From Eopsaltria australis (taxonomy: Eukaryota; Chordata; Aves; Passeriformes; Petroicidae): DNA of 64,000 nucleotides. Both the position numbers and the translations under genes were made by a program. The stretch spans positions 5,208,001-5,272,000 of the forward strand of contig JAVTVJ010000076.1 of assembly GCA_034509425.1 (NCBI GenBank), given 5' to 3'. A model generated the notes under the pieces. That model was not told where the DNA came from, made no database searches, and saw only the letters and a list, made by a program, of their open reading frames with translations. Positions 61,318-64,000 of the stretch are shown here, piece after piece. Positions within the stretch are counted from its first letter, which is position 1. Each line of letters starts with the position of its first letter.

Positions 61318-63451
61318 AAACCAAAAAAACCAAACAAACTATACTTCAGCCTTGAGTCAAATTAAAACATTAGAATGTATGATTGCAGCCAACAGTGCAT
61401 TCTTTAAATATATATATTTTCTCATTTAATTGACAGTGGAAATTATTGGTGAAGTATCATTTTAAGGAAAAACAACATAATGTCCTGTCAAGTTGAGCGT
61501 GTTCACACAATGGAAGCTAAATTTTGATTTGGCATGATAGCGGTGGCTGTCAGGAACTTGCCCTCTTGTTCAAGTTATGCCTTAACATTTTCTGAACCTC
61601 CTACTAGAGTCAAAGTTAAATTTACAGTCTTGACATTTTCCACTGCCTTTAAATATCCCTGTGACTAGCTATTCAAACATTTTCTTAGTAACATTGTTCC
61701 CTTGTGTTTCTGAAGTTTGTAATGATCTTCAAGCCTGAAGTTCTGAAATAAAGCAAGGGATAATTTGAAGGGGAAAAAAAAGTATGATTATGACATCAAA
61801 ATAACTTTTCAACTTTAGTGGGCTGATGTACTAAGATAAAATCTAAAACAGAGAATTAGCATGTTCTATCAGTGAACAGAGGAAAGTTTGTGCATGTATG
61901 GATGTGCATATAAAACTATTAACCAGATCTTCCATTTTGTCAGGCAAAGCACAGGGAAAGTCAGAGATGGTCATTCCCCTTAATTCAAGGAGCAGATCAG
62001 TTCCATTAGTATGAAAGCCCATGGAGTTTGCCATGTCTTGTTTGTTAGAGCCACACAGGAAAGCTGACGCATAAATGATACACTCCTCTTTTTTCTTTAC
62101 CTTTATGCTATCATCAGTCTGACAAGAAAAATTCCCTGGCTATGACTTTGAGTCACCTTTTTGTGGTGAGTCACCTTTTCTTCTCATTTGAGTACAGCTC
62201 TAACAGGATCTGTCTTTTGTTAATTCTCCCTGTGATAAAACTAGATAAAGTTACTGTGATGTGAATCATGTCACTAGAGAAATTACATCTGGAAATTGAG
62301 CTTTCTGCAGAGGATTAAGCAATGGGGTTAGAACAAGCTGCTCTATGTCCCTAGGAAGACCACAGCTTTCCCACATGTAGATTATTACCCAATTTAAGTT
62401 GCATAGTGTTTCCTCTTCCGAATATTCATATTCCCAATCATTTTTAAAATAATAGCTAACATAATGAGATGAAGGAGAAATATAAAGACAAGATGAAAAA
62501 CAGGAGAGCAAGTTATCTTTGGCACAATTTGACTCAAGATCGAGTCTACAAATTAATAACACAATTTTTCATTATGCCAGTTGGGTGTAAAAGACCCATT
62601 CCTTCTCTCTTATAAGGTGCTTAGTAAACCTTATGTACAGCTTTCAATCACTACTAAATGGAGATGCTCCAGCATTATGTTCTTGTTGCTATGCGCTTGA
62701 AAATTTTAGAGATTGTAGTAGTAACTTGTGATGTATATGTTACCATGGTGATGGCTTTCTTAATGAACAGAGTATGAAATTGGCTCATAAAACATACATA
62801 CTTCTAGCCTGTAGATTGCAGGGGCTTTGAATCAACCAGTATTCACACTTGCTGGAATGTATGATTAGTGCATTACATGAGGCTGATGGTGTATGCTCAA
62901 AGGTTCTTATTGTGGCAGCAGATGCTGATCTGCAGAGAATTAAATATCTTTTCCTGAACCAGAGCCTTCTACTTGTATATAACAAATGTAGGAACAGTTG
63001 GGTACAGCCAACTCATGTTACATGCAGAGAGGCTGCATGCAGACTCCTTCAGGCCTGAAAGCAATATTGCTTTGTTTGCATGGCACCACACTGAAGACAA
63101 TAAATTCCCTCTCTCAGAACAGTCATGGCACAGCCACTCAGCATCTTGTGTACTACAGAAAAGAATTGCCCAAGGCAGGCTAGTCCATTCACTGAGAAGG
63201 AATAATACTTAAAGAAACAGCCAACTTGCTTAACAGCTATCTAAAGGGCCTGAAGACCTCCACAGTCATCCTAGAACTTCAATAGAAATCAAACTCTACA
63301 GCTGAGCACCACTGTGTGGGTACAATGTACTACTGATTCTCCAGGGCCCCTCCTATTCAAGCTCAATGTCCCTGCTCCTGCACTCTCTGAGAACAGGCCC
63401 AGAGACAGTGAGACTGTCGGTGCACTTAGTGCAGAAGGAAAATATTATCCA
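61317..63451. other. Intergenic stretch, no gene recognised
   Basis: No recognised repeat or gene. Overlapping frames on both strands at 62785-63212 have no recognised motif. Confidence 0.5.
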
Positions 63452-63500
63452 TGTGCTGGTTTTGGCTGGGATAGAGCCAATTTTCTTCAGAAAAGCTTTT
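63452..63500 (+). mobile_element. LTR start fragment, family Z
   Basis: TGTGCTGGTTTTGGCTGGGA followed by TAGAGCCAATTTTCTTCA is the 5' terminus of family Z (compare the minus-strand start at 23170). The match fades after about 48 bp, so only the first bases of the LTR remain, or the rest is deleted. Confidence 0.65.
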
Positions 63501-64000
63501 AGGAAAGTTATCAAGTTCTGGTGATGATGAGTGATGCAGTCCCCAAGGTAAAAGTCTACCTTGCCTTGACCTGTTCTGGTCTAGAGAACTAGGATGATTA
63601 TATTCTTATTTCTGCAACTGAGTGTCTTTCACTCCACTTTTTGGTCCCCAGATTTCAATAAGGTAGTAGACTGTAGGTCCCATATATGTAAAAGTGAAAA
63701 TTATAGTTGAGAACTTATTTTAAGTAATTTGTCAAAGACATCACAAAGGCAAGGTTTAAACAGAGATTATAGAGCTACTCAATCCTCTGGACAAACACTG
63801 AGAGTGATAGAATTGCATGTGTAAAGAGTGACAAAAAGTCATAAATTTTCATACAACTGAAAAAAAGTGTGTTAAGTAATGGTACAGAAGCAAACTCTAG
63901 GGTTTTTTTAACAGACTAGATGCAGAATACTTGATTCATTTTCAATATAATTTGAAAAAGCTGTTGCAAATGGATGGGCAGGTAAAAGATGACATATGAG
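63501..64000. other. Intergenic stretch at right edge
   Basis: No recognised feature. Confidence 0.5.

Noticed and set aside
60888..61337. 149-codon minus-strand open frame with a phenylalanine-rich start
   Set aside because: The start is the translated 32-base homopolymer and the rest is the inverted LTR composite.
1..64000. CRISPR arrays, bacterial operons, phage or plasmid features
   Set aside because: No regularly spaced repeats and no compact coding layout. Repeat content is that of a bird nuclear genome.

Overview
The window reads as noncoding nuclear DNA from a bird, most likely a passerine. Three things support this. CR1 LINE 3' ends of the avian type recur, closing on the ATTCTATG-like tail. 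One tRNA-Ile-headed SINE with a CR1 tail matches TguSINE1, a family known to have arisen early in passerine evolution. There are also several retroviral LTR families of the kind common in songbird genomes. Base composition is AT-rich by eye, with long featureless stretches typical of a gene desert or a very large intron. I recognise no protein-coding gene, exon, functional tRNA, rRNA, microRNA or CRISPR array.

Layout. Positions 1-359 hold a piece of an LTR (family X, minus strand, cut by the window edge). A complete solo LTR of the same family lies at 9667-10312 (plus) and another at 47299-47962 (minus), the latter with a perfect 5-bp target duplication. A second, longer LTR family (family Y, about 1 kb, with short internal repeats) appears at 11634-11813, 19165-20097, 24523-25567, 53866-55241 (split by a nested CR1) and 60923-61284 (an inverted composite ending in a 32-base A run). 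A third family (family Z, beginning TGTGCTGGTTTTGGCTGGG and ending CCATGACA) appears at 22845-23170, 41820-42362 and 63452-63500. No gag, pol or env frame was recognised next to any LTR.

CR1 LINEs of avian type lie at 2428-2946, 3735-3995, 11814-12645 (a 5' portion with a damaged endonuclease motif), 37040-37275 and 54449-54706. Much older amniote CR1-type LINE fragments lie at 18290-19100, 20450-20730, 40340-40930, 49905-50110 and 51420-51725. The first and fourth of these sites are among the more interesting sequences, since they remain recognisable after very long decay. Two ancient L2/MIR-like tails (28700-28790, 34820-34960) and a possible MIR-like remnant (45060-45150) complete the fossil layer.

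No operon or pathway is present. The window records several waves of retroelement insertion, from ancient amniote LINEs, through passerine SINE and CR1 activity, to comparatively young solo LTRs. I found no convincing undescribed biological system. The best leads are the inverted LTR composite, the young solo-LTR group, the well-kept ancient LINE segments, and an unidentified coding-like segment on the minus strand near 14.1-14.7 kb. All family names come from recalled consensus sequence, not from a database search.
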